IMG/VR virus record: IMGVR_UViG_3300020182_002315
Span: 1-35,303 of that record
From: a virus
DNA: 35,303 bases
Strand: one strand, 5' to 3'
The position numbers and the translations under genes were made by a program. The notes below the pieces were generated by a model that saw only the letters and a program-made list of their open reading frames with translations, was not told the origin of the DNA and searched no databases. Below, one piece after another: positions 15,106-21,391 of the stretch (position 1 is the stretch's first letter; every line of letters begins with the position of its first letter).

Positions 15106-15163
15106 AACCACGAGAAGTTTCCTTCTCGTGGTTATAGTAGCTCCTCTCGAAAGAGGAGTTTTT
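15106..15163. terminator. Tandem stable hairpins, probably bidirectional terminator
   Basis: An 11-bp perfect stem (15106-15116 with 15123-15133, six-base loop) is followed by a 7-bp stem (15141-15147 with 15152-15158, four-base loop CGAA). On the plus strand the second hairpin runs straight into TTTTT. On the minus strand, the direction of the genes, the longer hairpin is followed only by TTTAGTT. It lies 13-70 nt after the stop of the gene ending at 15176, so it probably ends that transcript and blocks antisense reading. Confidence 0.65.
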
Positions 15164-15175
15164 GTTAGATTAGAG

Positions 15176-15622
15176 TTAGCTGTTTACGTTAGAGATAATG
15201 CCAGCAAAGTACATTGCTGCTTTACCCGTAAGTTTACTGATAATCTCTTCATCTACTTCTTGGCCTGCGTCTGTAAGAGCCGCCGAGAGGCTTTCAATAG
15301 CTGCTGCTTTTGAAACTCGGCTACTACCACCGTTGCTGCCAGAAGATTTGGTTGCGCCAGTCGCAGGAGCCTTTTTTACATATACACCTGCTTTTGTCAG
15401 AATCATACGTACACCGTTTGGTGACTCATTAAGTTCTTCTGCGATCTCTTTTACAATTTCCATTGAATTTTCAGGAGAAGGATCAGACTCAGTATACATA
15501 CTTACTGCTTCTGCCTTCTTGTCATCATCCCATGCCATGCGTCTTGTCCTTTTAGGTTTGCCATAATACCCTGGGCATGTACCCAGGAACTCTAGTTGTT
15601 GTCGGTAGAATCGGTCGCCCAT
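15176..15622 (-). CDS. Helix-turn-helix DNA-binding protein related to the D5-like modules
   Basis: This 148-residue protein has an N-terminal basic region (GKPKRTRRM). One module (WDDDKKAEAV to IVKEIAEELNESPNGVRM) resembles the repeats of the D5-like protein. A glycine/serine linker (ATKSSGSNGGSSR) and a C-terminal helical domain follow. The ATG at 15622 has GAGGAA upstream and is driven by the perfect-consensus promoter P5. As a single-gene unit between a strong promoter and a hairpin pair, it looks highly expressed, as expected for an abundant phage DNA-binding protein or regulator. The exact function is unknown. Confidence 0.78.
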   Translation of the reverse strand: MGDRFYRQQLEFLGTCPGYYGKPKRTRRMAWDDDKKAEAVSMYTESDPSPENSMEIVKEIAEELNESPNGVRMILTKAGVYVKKAPATGATKSSGSNGGSSRVSKAAAIESLSAALTDAGQEVDEEIISKLTGKAAMYFAGIISNVNS

Positions 15623-15646
15623 TGCTTCCTCAATTTTTGAAATACT

Positions 15647-15686
15647 ATTATAATAAATAAATAAATATTTGTCAAGAATTATTTTT
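15647..15686 (-). promoter_or_regulatory. Perfect-consensus sigma70 promoter P5
   Basis: On the minus strand, TTGACA (15670-15675) and TATAAT (15647-15652) have a 17-bp spacer made only of A and T. AAAAATAATTC lies directly upstream. It drives the HTH gene at 15176-15622 with a leader of about 18 nt. This is the best match to the consensus in the window. Confidence 0.95.
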
Positions 15687-15762
15687 CCAAAGGAGGTATT
15701 TTCCTTTTAAATTAGCTGCTTTTTCTAGTAGGGAAAAGCTACTTAGCAGGAAAAATACAATA

Positions 15763-15951
15763 CTAGTCTTTAGTAGCTTCGACATTAAGAGCTTGAAGGA
15801 TTTCGATCCACTCTTCGTCTGATAACTTACGACTATTAAAATGTCCCGGAGCTTTTGTATCAGCTTCGTCTTCACCTTCTCTACCTCTATCTTCATTGCC
15901 ATCTGCATTTAACTCTGTTTGTGCTCTTTGCCACGCTCTATAATCTCTCAT
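15763..15951 (-). CDS. Small acidic hypothetical protein (62 aa)
   Basis: This 62-residue hydrophilic product is rich in E, D and R (EDRGREGEDEAD) and has a helical end (DEEWIEILQALNVE). No family is recognised. Its ATG overlaps the stop of the upstream gene (ATGA), which favours this frame over a longer overlapping frame (15672-15908) that has no such coupling. About 70 nt separate its stop from promoter P5, with only weak hairpins between. Confidence 0.68.
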   Translation of the reverse strand: MRDYRAWQRAQTELNADGNEDRGREGEDEADTKAPGHFNSRKLSDEEWIEILQALNVEATKD

Positions 15952-16646
15952 AGTTTAGTTAAATCCACACCATACTCTTTTAAATGTTCCAAGCTACCTA
16001 ACTCACAAGCTAGAGAATACCCATTGAAACCTCCGGTAGAGGTTCCTATAAAAAATTCTTGCACTTCCTGTTTGATCTCTTGAAATACATAAATTGCATA
16101 GCACTTAGAGAAGTATTTCTTCTCGTAGTTAGTATCGTTATATCCTTCTTTTTCTGCTTGATAATCCACACTTATTTCATCTTTTATGATTGCGGGTGCT
16201 TGATATTTAGCAGACCATACTCTTTGTCCTGTATAGAAAGTTTCAGCAACGCATTCATCCGGGAGGTAGCAATAAGTAGACTTATCTACTTGAGGTACTC
16301 CAGCTTTTGTAATTATAGATTTTACAAAACCAGTAGACCTATATAAACTTTTTGCTATAGTTGATATGTTGTCTCCCTGTAGATACTCCGTTATTACTTG
16401 TTGTATCTCACCACGCGTTGCTGCCTTTCCCTTGTTCTGAGCTTTCCTTCTAGAAACAAATTCTAGTGTGTCTTTAAAGTCATCAATAATCTTACTAAGT
16501 CTAGTAGTATTATATGCGATATTTAAAATAGAACATGCTTCTTTTTTTGATATAGGTTTAATTTCATCTTCGAGAAGCGATATAACATGCCTTATATTAG
16601 ACGACGAAAGTTTTTCATAATCTCTTCTCTTAATTCCTCTTACCAT
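15948..16646 (-). CDS. Probable DNA-binding protein with two HTH-like segments
   Basis: This 232-residue protein has a basic start (MVRGIKRRDYEK). A first HTH-like segment lies near 33-50 (SKKEACSILNIAYNTTRLSK). A second near 82-115 (IQQVITEYLQGDNISTIAKS, then RSTGFVKSIITKAG) resembles the recognition module of the gene at 15176. The C-terminal 110 residues are globular with several tyrosines and cysteines, and no enzyme motif is recognised. The ATG lies 2 nt after the previous gene's stop. A phage regulator is plausible, but this rests only on the HTH-like pattern. Confidence 0.68.
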   Translation of the reverse strand: MVRGIKRRDYEKLSSSNIRHVISLLEDEIKPISKKEACSILNIAYNTTRLSKIIDDFKDTLEFVSRRKAQNKGKAATRGEIQQVITEYLQGDNISTIAKSLYRSTGFVKSIITKAGVPQVDKSTYCYLPDECVAETFYTGQRVWSAKYQAPAIIKDEISVDYQAEKEGYNDTNYEKKYFSKCYAIYVFQEIKQEVQEFFIGTSTGGFNGYSLACELGSLEHLKEYGVDLTKL

Positions 16647-16647
16647 A

Positions 16648-16839
16648 TTAGCTCCTTGTTACCCAATTTTCTGCAATATCTTCAGCATAATTCATGCCTT
16701 TATTATGGCACTGTACTTCTGCTGATAGCTCATCATTTTGAAATAAAGATACATAATAGTCCGGTTTTAAAATAGATTTATATACTACTGCCCGTCTATC
16801 CTGCTCCCAGAATTGTGATATAATAATTAAATTACTCAC
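16648..16839 (-). CDS. Small hypothetical protein (63 aa)
   Basis: This 63-residue protein is of unknown function. It begins MSNLIIISQFWEQDRR and has a mixed-structure core; a single Cys-His pair (QCHNKG) is too little to claim metal binding. It overlaps the thyX stop by 8 nt, and the next gene starts 1-2 nt after its own stop. That tight packing supports it as a true gene. Confidence 0.68.
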   Translation of the reverse strand: MSNLIIISQFWEQDRRAVVYKSILKPDYYVSLFQNDELSAEVQCHNKGMNYAEDIAENWVTRS

Positions 16840-17512
16840 TTACTTCTTCCATAGCTTTTACAACGTCAGCAAAATGTACACCAAGAATATCCCAGCACTG
16901 ATCTGCTACTTCCATGTGTTCTTTTTGTGTGCCATGACCCCGCCTCAGCTCGCAAAAATGAACCCAACTTCTTAGAGTTCCTGCCATATATAGGGTAGTT
17001 TGAGTGAGTCCCTCTGGCAATAAAGCTCTGGCTTGTTCTTTTGCAATACCGCTATTTAATGCCATTTCATAATGATCTTTTGCTACTCTTGCAACTTCTG
17101 CCTGCATTTCACTAAAAATTTCTTGAGCTTTTTTCTGTTTTACAGGATCTTCGTCTTGCATACTTAGCTGACGATTTGTAGGGTGCTGTTTTCTTGCTTC
17201 TCTAGTTACACTAAATTTCTCACTAACAGCATAACGCTGTGAGAACTCTTGAAAAGAGAAAGATCTATGGCGAATTATTTGTCGAGAAATGTCTCGGGTT
17301 GTCTTAATTTCCATAGTTACTGATACCATCTCAAACGGGGACCAGTGACCTTCCTTAATCAAATAACGTAAAAGCTTAGAAGAAGTTTTTGTGTTATTTT
17401 GATTTTCAGGGTTGCTTACACGAGCTGCATAAGCTATAAGATCGTTTGCTGTATGACACCCTGTAATTGCGCTCGGCATAGTCATGCCTACTAACTTAAC
17501 TTCGGTTGTCAT
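16832..17512 (-). CDS. thyX: Flavin-dependent thymidylate synthase
   Basis: ThyX makes dTMP from dUMP using FAD, NADPH and methylene-tetrahydrofolate, in the cytoplasm. The signature RHRX7S is present as RHRSFSFQEFS (residues 81-91 from the start chosen). ALLPEGLTQTTLYMAGTLRS and HFCELRRGHGTQKEH match the dUMP- and FAD-binding C-terminal half. Length (226 aa) is normal. The ATG at 17512 is chosen over a GTG two codons earlier because GAGGAG lies 5 nt upstream. That ATG also overlaps the previous stop (TAATG). It supplies thymine nucleotides for replication, next to a set of MazG-type hydrolases. Confidence 0.97.
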   Translation of the reverse strand: MTTEVKLVGMTMPSAITGCHTANDLIAYAARVSNPENQNNTKTSSKLLRYLIKEGHWSPFEMVSVTMEIKTTRDISRQIIRHRSFSFQEFSQRYAVSEKFSVTREARKQHPTNRQLSMQDEDPVKQKKAQEIFSEMQAEVARVAKDHYEMALNSGIAKEQARALLPEGLTQTTLYMAGTLRSWVHFCELRRGHGTQKEHMEVADQCWDILGVHFADVVKAMEEVSE

Positions 17513-17781
17513 TAGCACTCCTCGTCTTCAGGCTTCCATAGCCAACTAACGGCCTCTAGAGCATCTTCAAGTTGAGTAAAAACTCTTTTGTGATGCTTCC
17601 AATTGTTATCTTTATCATCATACTCAATATATACTCCATTGTCACAGAATACGATGTTTACACTATCTGTACGTCCTTCAACTGCTTTCATCTTTGATTC
17701 CTTTTTATCTTGTAAAAGCGATAAAGTTTTATTATATCGCTTGTTTAAATCTGCTAATGCTTCTTGTTTGTTTTTTGCCAT
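17512..17781 (-). CDS. Hypothetical protein, coiled-coil N-terminus (89 aa)
   Basis: No family is recognised. Residues 1-35 form a lysine-rich helix likely to be a coiled coil (QEALADLNKRYNKTLSLLQD). Residues 40-89 are beta-like and acidic, ending WLWKPEDEEC. The stop overlaps the thyX ATG, so the two are translationally coupled. The ATG is 6 nt after the stop of the small cysteine-rich gene upstream. Confidence 0.73.
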   Translation of the reverse strand: MAKNKQEALADLNKRYNKTLSLLQDKKESKMKAVEGRTDSVNIVFCDNGVYIEYDDKDNNWKHHKRVFTQLEDALEAVSWLWKPEDEEC

Positions 17782-17787
17782 ACTAAC

Positions 17788-17928
17788 TCATTCTTCATCT
17801 CCGTCGCAATAGTAAGGCCCAGAATCTGGTGGACTATACCACCAGTCCTCTTCACTAACATTTATACAATGGAAAGGTAGTGTGTACCCATCTCCACTCA
17901 TATCCTCCCCACAGTTTCTACAATACAT
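17788..17928 (-). CDS. Small cysteine-rich, probably zinc-binding protein (46 aa)
   Basis: A 46-residue frame fills the gap between two genes. It starts MYCRNCGEDM, a CxxC knuckle, and has a later HC pair (FHCINV) and a YYCDGDEE ending. Together these could bind one zinc ion, in the style of zinc-ribbon peptides. It overlaps the upstream gene's end by 11 nt and stops 6 nt before the next start. No strong ribosome binding site is visible, so re-initiation is likely. Function unknown. Confidence 0.66.
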   Translation of the reverse strand: MYCRNCGEDMSGDGYTLPFHCINVSEEDWWYSPPDSGPYYCDGDEE

Positions 17929-18310
17929 ACTGGGTTAATATATTCATTAATACAGCGGTACCACTTATGGCACTGCCTATCATAATTGCTTTATCATTCC
18001 AAACACTGCCTACAAAGACCCAGCTACACGCTGCTACAAGGTATGCGAACTCTCCTTCAATTCCAAAGCCTGCACTCATAAGAAATACACCAGCTACTCC
18101 TGTTATAGTTGCCACCCACTTTACATAGCTATCAACAGTACCTGTAGGTGTGACTGGTGTCATGTCGTCTACTTGAGCTTGTAGTTCTTCCATCTCATGC
18201 TTGAGACGTTTCTTTTCAGCATTCAGCTCCATTGCAAGACGTCCAGCCTTAGACATAGTGCTATCTTGAAATTTTTCTTTAATACCTTCCAGATTAGCCA
18301 TCGTATCCAT
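17918..18310 (-). CDS. Three-helix membrane protein with N-terminal coiled coil, holin candidate
   Basis: This protein of about 130 residues has a helical, charged N-terminus (SKAGRLAMELNAEKKRLKHE, about 20-40). Three hydrophobic segments follow at about 65-85, 88-108 and 110-130 (VATITGVAGVFLMSAG, AYLVAACSWVFVGSVW, MIGSAISGTAVLMNIL). This layout fits a holin or another inner-membrane protein. The start is put at the ATG at 18310, which has GGAAGG about 8 nt upstream; the ATG at 18301 is the alternative. It is about 2.6 kb from the lysozyme and spanin genes, so a lysis role is only a suggestion, but no other three-helix membrane protein is seen near them. Confidence 0.68.
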   Translation of the reverse strand: MDTMANLEGIKEKFQDSTMSKAGRLAMELNAEKKRLKHEMEELQAQVDDMTPVTPTGTVDSYVKWVATITGVAGVFLMSAGFGIEGEFAYLVAACSWVFVGSVWNDKAIMIGSAISGTAVLMNILTQYVL

Positions 18311-18500
18311 CGTATGCACCTTCCATATAAGTTCCTGGCACACTGTAAAATGCTCTTACAACATGAAGTGATCTTATCAAAGAATCGTCTTCCCAATGTT
18401 TAGGGGCTTTTTGATCTAATGCGTTCTCTAAAGCATTATCAAGTTCTTCGAGCATGAACTTATCTATAGCTTCGTTAGTGAGACATTCACGTATTGTCAT
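18294..18500 (-). CDS. Small hypothetical protein (68 aa)
   Basis: This is an acidic, helical 68-residue protein (MLEELDNALENALDQ) ending with a tyrosine/glycine stretch (YMEGAYDGYDG). Function is not recognised. It overlaps both neighbours: its start lies within the 3' end of the upstream gene (14 nt) and its stop overlaps the start of the membrane protein gene. The second gene of the four-gene run 17918-19358. Confidence 0.7.
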   Translation of the reverse strand: MTIRECLTNEAIDKFMLEELDNALENALDQKAPKHWEDDSLIRSLHVVRAFYSVPGTYMEGAYDGYDG

Positions 18501-18774
18501 TTTTAAGCACCTTTTCTCGTCTATTTATTAATATTTCTTCTAGTATATCTACTAATTTTTTATCTTCGGTCTCAGCTTTGTATACCAAGCACATAACACA
18601 ATCTTCTACACTCATATGATGAGTGTATAGAGTACTTAGCATCCTAGAGTTCCATATATCACTTAGGTTTGTCTCCGTATTGACACGGCTTCTTTCTAAG
18701 TTACAAAGCCTAGTAAACACAACATCTGCCGTTCCTCTAGCTTCTCCTGCCCAGTCAATTACATTCTTTTTCAT
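18487..18774 (-). CDS. Small hypothetical protein (95 aa)
   Basis: This 95-residue protein is unassigned. It looks all-helical, with conserved-looking cysteines and histidines in the middle (YTHHMSVEDCVMCLVYKAE) and a basic C-terminus. ATGA overlap with the gene at 18771 and overlap with the next gene put it in the transcript made from promoter P6. Confidence 0.72.
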   Translation of the reverse strand: MKKNVIDWAGEARGTADVVFTRLCNLERSRVNTETNLSDIWNSRMLSTLYTHHMSVEDCVMCLVYKAETEDKKLVDILEEILINRREKVLKNDNT

Positions 18775-19358
18775 TTCTGTCCTGATATTCTATTATCATA
18801 ATCTGCTATCTCTTCGCTCCACCAGTAAGGTTTACCGCGAACTTTCCAGTTAGCACCTTTACCAATAGCTGCTTTATCTTTCATATAAAACATACGATAA
18901 GACTCTACTGCATTATTGCTTTTTAGTTCTTCTGGCATAGCTTGCGCAAAGGGAGTAAGCCCTGTGCTAGGTAAGTGATCCATGTCTGGCAGTTTACTGA
19001 TAACTTCTGAAAAAGATTTGTGATTTGCTCCACCTCTGTATATATGTTCTTGGTTGAGAGCGTGTGAATAGCAGAATAGCCATTCATAGTTTTGTTGTGA
19101 CTCACGAGCCCAGATAGTACAAGGGTGGTTGTACATAGTAGGCAGATAGGGAAAGTCCCTGTCTGTATTTTTCTTGGCTTCTTTAAGTATACCCCACTCT
19201 TCCGAAGTTAGTTTTCTAGGTACATAACCTAGATACTTATCCACCCAATGATTTGTACATAGCATTTGTGCAGCCTCTAACTGCATTTTACCTGAGTGCG
19301 CATCAATATGGTATTGAGCACACAAATCGATATTTTCATCTAGTACAAATATATTCAT
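18771..19358 (-). CDS. Conserved phage protein, pyrimidine-dimer-glycosylase-like family of uncertain function
   Basis: This 195-residue protein has a pattern I recall from many phages: an N-terminal MNIFVLDENIDLCAQYHIDA block with a following KMQLEAAQMLCT. A central HPCTIWARESQQNYEWL motif with C, H, W and NYxWL comes later. Members are sometimes labelled pyrimidine dimer DNA glycosylase-like, but I see no proof of that activity here. A C-terminal RGKPYWWSEE segment completes the family pattern. The ATG at 19358 is certain from the conserved start, yet it lies exactly 7 nt after the -10 box of P6, so its mRNA should be leaderless. Confidence 0.8.
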   Translation of the reverse strand: MNIFVLDENIDLCAQYHIDAHSGKMQLEAAQMLCTNHWVDKYLGYVPRKLTSEEWGILKEAKKNTDRDFPYLPTMYNHPCTIWARESQQNYEWLFCYSHALNQEHIYRGGANHKSFSEVISKLPDMDHLPSTGLTPFAQAMPEELKSNNAVESYRMFYMKDKAAIGKGANWKVRGKPYWWSEEIADYDNRISGQK

Positions 19359-19364
19359 GGGAGT

Positions 19365-19403
19365 ATTATACTTAAAAAAGAGATATTTGTCAAGAACTAT
19401 TTA
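19365..19403 (-). promoter_or_regulatory. Sigma70-type promoter P6, giving a leaderless mRNA
   Basis: On the minus strand, TTGACA (19388-19393) and TATAAT (19365-19370) have a 17-bp spacer, and TAAATAGTTC precedes the -35. Six bases (ACTCCC) separate the -10 from the ATG at 19358, so the predicted first transcribed base is the A of the start codon. There is no room for a ribosome binding site. Confidence 0.92.
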
Positions 19404-19404
19404 C

Positions 19405-19653
19405 TCATTCATACCCTGGAGTACTCATTTTTGTGAGTCTTTTTTGCACGTAATCTTCTGTTTTGCTAGGATCCAGATCATATGCTTTTCCAATAATCGT
19501 TATCATAGCCTTTACATCTGCCATTTCTTCCTGCAAGTTTTGTAGATATTTGGGATCATCTACTCCGTGTCTCATTACTTTTGAACAGGCGCGAATCAAT
19601 TCCCCACACTCTTCCATTGTGATTACTAATTTATTTAGCTTACTCAAGTCCAT
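19405..19653 (-). CDS. MazG-type nucleotide pyrophosphohydrolase
   Basis: This 82-residue protein is a small all-helical NTP pyrophosphohydrolase, which hydrolyses (d)NTPs to monophosphates. The metal-binding pattern is visible as TMEECGELIRACSK (ExxE) followed by LQEEMADVKAM (ExxD), the standard MazG arrangement. Length fits a single-domain member. The start is the ATG at 19653 that overlaps the upstream stop (TGATG); a TTG one codon earlier is less likely. Promoter P6 lies just after its stop. It is one of three enzymes of this general class in the window. Confidence 0.88.
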   Translation of the reverse strand: MDLSKLNKLVITMEECGELIRACSKVMRHGVDDPKYLQNLQEEMADVKAMITIIGKAYDLDPSKTEDYVQKRLTKMSTPGYE

Positions 19654-19784
19654 CAAAGTCCTTTATTTTTAAACCAAGATATATATTCAGGCCAAGTAAA
19701 AAACTCCTGCCTGTACCAACACCAAAATTTTCCGTTATAGGGAGATTTTAGTTCTGCACCTAAATTTAATTCTGTCTGTCTCAT
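19653..19784 (-). CDS. Small hypothetical protein rich in aromatic residues (43 aa)
   Basis: A 43-residue frame starts with ATG overlapping the upstream stop and ends in TGA overlapping the mazG ATG. The product is unusually rich in W, F and Y (GKFWCWYRQEFFTWPEYISW). Function is unknown. Its support is the seamless packing on both sides and the lack of any other frame in the gap. Confidence 0.66.
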   Translation of the reverse strand: MRQTELNLGAELKSPYNGKFWCWYRQEFFTWPEYISWFKNKGL

Positions 19785-19960
19785 ACGTCCAATACTACCT
19801 CTTCAAGTTCGTTGTCTACAATATATACAGGTAAGAATCCTTCTTCAGCTTTTCTATTTGCAACATAGAGCGCTCTGCTGTATTCGTCCGTATTATACTC
19901 GCTTTCTTCAGGCTTGTGGGATATTGTATAAAATACTACTGTATATTTCTCTATGGGCAT
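19781..19960 (-). CDS. Small hypothetical protein (59 aa)
   Basis: This 59-residue product begins MPIEKYTVVFYTISH and ends acidic (NELEEVVLDV). The beta-alpha pattern suggests a compact globular fold, but no family is recognised. Its ATG overlaps the end of the gene at 19951 by 10 nt, and its TGA overlaps the next ATG (ATGA), so it belongs to the same coupled run. Confidence 0.68.
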   Translation of the reverse strand: MPIEKYTVVFYTISHKPEESEYNTDEYSRALYVANRKAEEGFLPVYIVDNELEEVVLDV

Positions 19961-20154
19961 CTACAGACGCTCACAATAGTATTTTTAATTATATCCTCGT
20001 ACCAGCCTTTACTGTTTAATATTACTATCCTATCAGATTTAGGATTATTTAATGTTGTTGGGATTTCTCCTTTCACCTCTAAAATTTCTCCTGTTTTCCA
20101 ATGTTTAAATTTAACTATATGAGTCCCACTGCCCGGTATAATCTCAGGGTTCAT
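19951..20154 (-). CDS. Small hypothetical protein (67 aa)
   Basis: This 67-residue product starts MNPEIIPGSGTHIVKFKHW and is beta-rich, possibly a small barrel. No family is recognised. The ATG at 20154 is chosen because GGAGAG is a few nt upstream; a GTG 24 nt earlier is the alternative. It overlaps the o-spanin stop by 11 nt and so is translated with the lysis cassette. Confidence 0.66.
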   Translation of the reverse strand: MNPEIIPGSGTHIVKFKHWKTGEILEVKGEIPTTLNNPKSDRIVILNSKGWYEDIIKNTIVSVCRCP

Positions 20155-20569
20155 TACTCTCCATCCAGTCTTTAGCACTAGTACCTTCAGACTCCGTGGT
20201 TGCTTCTCTATAATAAATGATTAGCTCTTTTTGTTGTCTAACGTACCTACGAACTTCTTGAAAGTTCTCTGCCATCTTCTCATACCCGTCGGGGGTAAGG
20301 GCAAACACTACAAACTGCCCGTCTAACATCTTCTCGATAGTTTTTACTTGCTCATCAAGATTCTCCTCCGTAATTACGAAAAAGTTTACATCAAGTAAAT
20401 CAATCTCCGCAGGTAACGGTGGCTGGTAAATCCGAAGAGGTACTTTCTCAGTTACCGTTATTATCTGTGGTTCCGGAGGTATTGGAGCCGCCGGAAACTT
20501 CGGAAGCCACTGGCACCCCTGAAGAAGCAGGCTCGCTGTCATCAGCGTCCATAAGTTCTTTTGTATCAT
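20144..20569 (-). CDS. o-spanin (Rz1-like) outer membrane lipoprotein
   Basis: This 141-residue protein has a short signal peptide ending in a lipobox, LLQGC, with C19 as the lipidated cysteine. A proline-rich stretch follows (PKFPAAPIPPEPQ and PPLPAE). It should be anchored in the outer membrane and join the i-spanin across the periplasm to fuse the membranes at lysis. Its first 122 bp lie out of frame inside the i-spanin gene and the rest extends past it, the usual overlapping Rz/Rz1 arrangement. At 141 residues it is longer than Rz1 of lambda (60), with an extra helical C-terminal domain. Confidence 0.88.
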   Translation of the reverse strand: MIQKNLWTLMTASLLLQGCQWLPKFPAAPIPPEPQIITVTEKVPLRIYQPPLPAEIDLLDVNFFVITEENLDEQVKTIEKMLDGQFVVFALTPDGYEKMAENFQEVRRYVRQQKELIIYYREATTESEGTSAKDWMESNEP

Positions 20570-20945
20570 TCTCTAGCTCCCTAAATACTTTTGCAGTTTT
20601 TGCATTCGCGCGTTTCTCAATCATGCCAGGTTTTGCTCTCGCAAGTCTCGTGAGGTTATGATCTTTGAATATCTTCATTGCATTATCTTTGTCTCTTTGT
20701 AGCTGCATATTTTTTGCGGTGAGACTTGACATTGCGGCTTCTGATTTCTTAGCGTTATCTTCAGCAGTTTTGAGTGATGCTTGTGCAGTTTGTACTGCTA
20801 ATTCCATCTGGACTTGATTCTCTTTTAAAGTACGATTGTTAGCTTCAAGCTGAACAACAGCACTCTCCAGTTTAGCGACAGTTGCAGTATGATACGCATA
20901 TCCACCTCCTGCAGCCATTAAGAAGACTAGGATAAGCCAGGGCAT
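20448..20945 (-). CDS. i-spanin (Rz-like) inner membrane protein
   Basis: This 165-residue protein has one N-terminal membrane anchor (WLILVFLMAAGGGYAY, residues 3-18) and a long periplasmic helical region of about 90 residues with heptad character (LESAVVQLEANNRTLKEN). The C-terminus is low in complexity (GGSNTSGTTDNNGN). This is the standard form of an i-spanin that works with an outer-membrane lipoprotein. The ATG overlaps the lysozyme stop (TAATG), and the o-spanin start lies inside it in another frame. Confidence 0.9.
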   Translation of the reverse strand: MPWLILVFLMAAGGGYAYHTATVAKLESAVVQLEANNRTLKENQVQMELAVQTAQASLKTAEDNAKKSEAAMSSLTAKNMQLQRDKDNAMKIFKDHNLTRLARAKPGMIEKRANAKTAKVFRELENDTKELMDADDSEPASSGVPVASEVSGGSNTSGTTDNNGN

Positions 20946-21391
20946 TACATTTGCTCTAAACGTACCATGAGCCTTTCTGCTCGGTTCGTTACTTGCTTAT
21001 GCCATCGTGAGTCGCGTCCCTCAACTGCTGCTTCCTTCCAATTATTAGCAAGGAGTGCTGCATTGAATTTCTTGAACTTAGACAACCTAGGTCTGCCCAT
21101 GTTAAACATCATATTAACCACGACCTGCTTGACGGTCTCGGGAAATTCATCAAAGACCCCTTTGCCGTATAACACATGACACTCACTGATTGAGGTGTCG
21201 AGGTCTTTTTCGAAGCATTCCCATACTCTCTCCTCGGAGATCTTGGTGCCGAACGGTTCACCCCATTCAGGGTCGTCGTTGGTGACCAAGTGTCCCACAC
21301 CAAAGGTGTGATACCCGAGATGGTCTGCATATATTTCATACTTGACTCCCTCGTCGACTTTTAGTGTCTCGAAAATTTCTTCTCTGTTCAT
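20945..21391 (-). CDS. T4-type lysozyme (GH24 endolysin)
   Basis: This 148-residue muramidase cuts the glycan strand of peptidoglycan at lysis. The T4 lysozyme catalytic triad is seen as E14 (VDEG), D23 (YADHLGYHTFGVGH) and T29. The C-terminal ESRWHKQVTNRAERL-type segment is also conserved in the family, here reading GRDSRWHKQVTNRAERL. There is no signal peptide or membrane segment, so release should depend on a holin. It opens the lysis cassette and is followed by the spanin pair. The ATG overlaps the stop of the SET-domain gene (TAATG). Confidence 0.96.
   Translation of the reverse strand: MNREEIFETLKVDEGVKYEIYADHLGYHTFGVGHLVTNDDPEWGEPFGTKISEERVWECFEKDLDTSISECHVLYGKGVFDEFPETVKQVVVNMMFNMGRPRLSKFKKFNAALLANNWKEAAVEGRDSRWHKQVTNRAERLMVRLEQM

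Noticed and set aside
15690-15760. Terminator after the 62-aa gene
   Set aside because: Only imperfect stems without a T-run on the minus strand were found.
15672-15908. 78-codon frame on the minus strand
   Set aside because: It overlaps most of the coupled 62-aa gene at 15763-15951 and runs into promoter P5.
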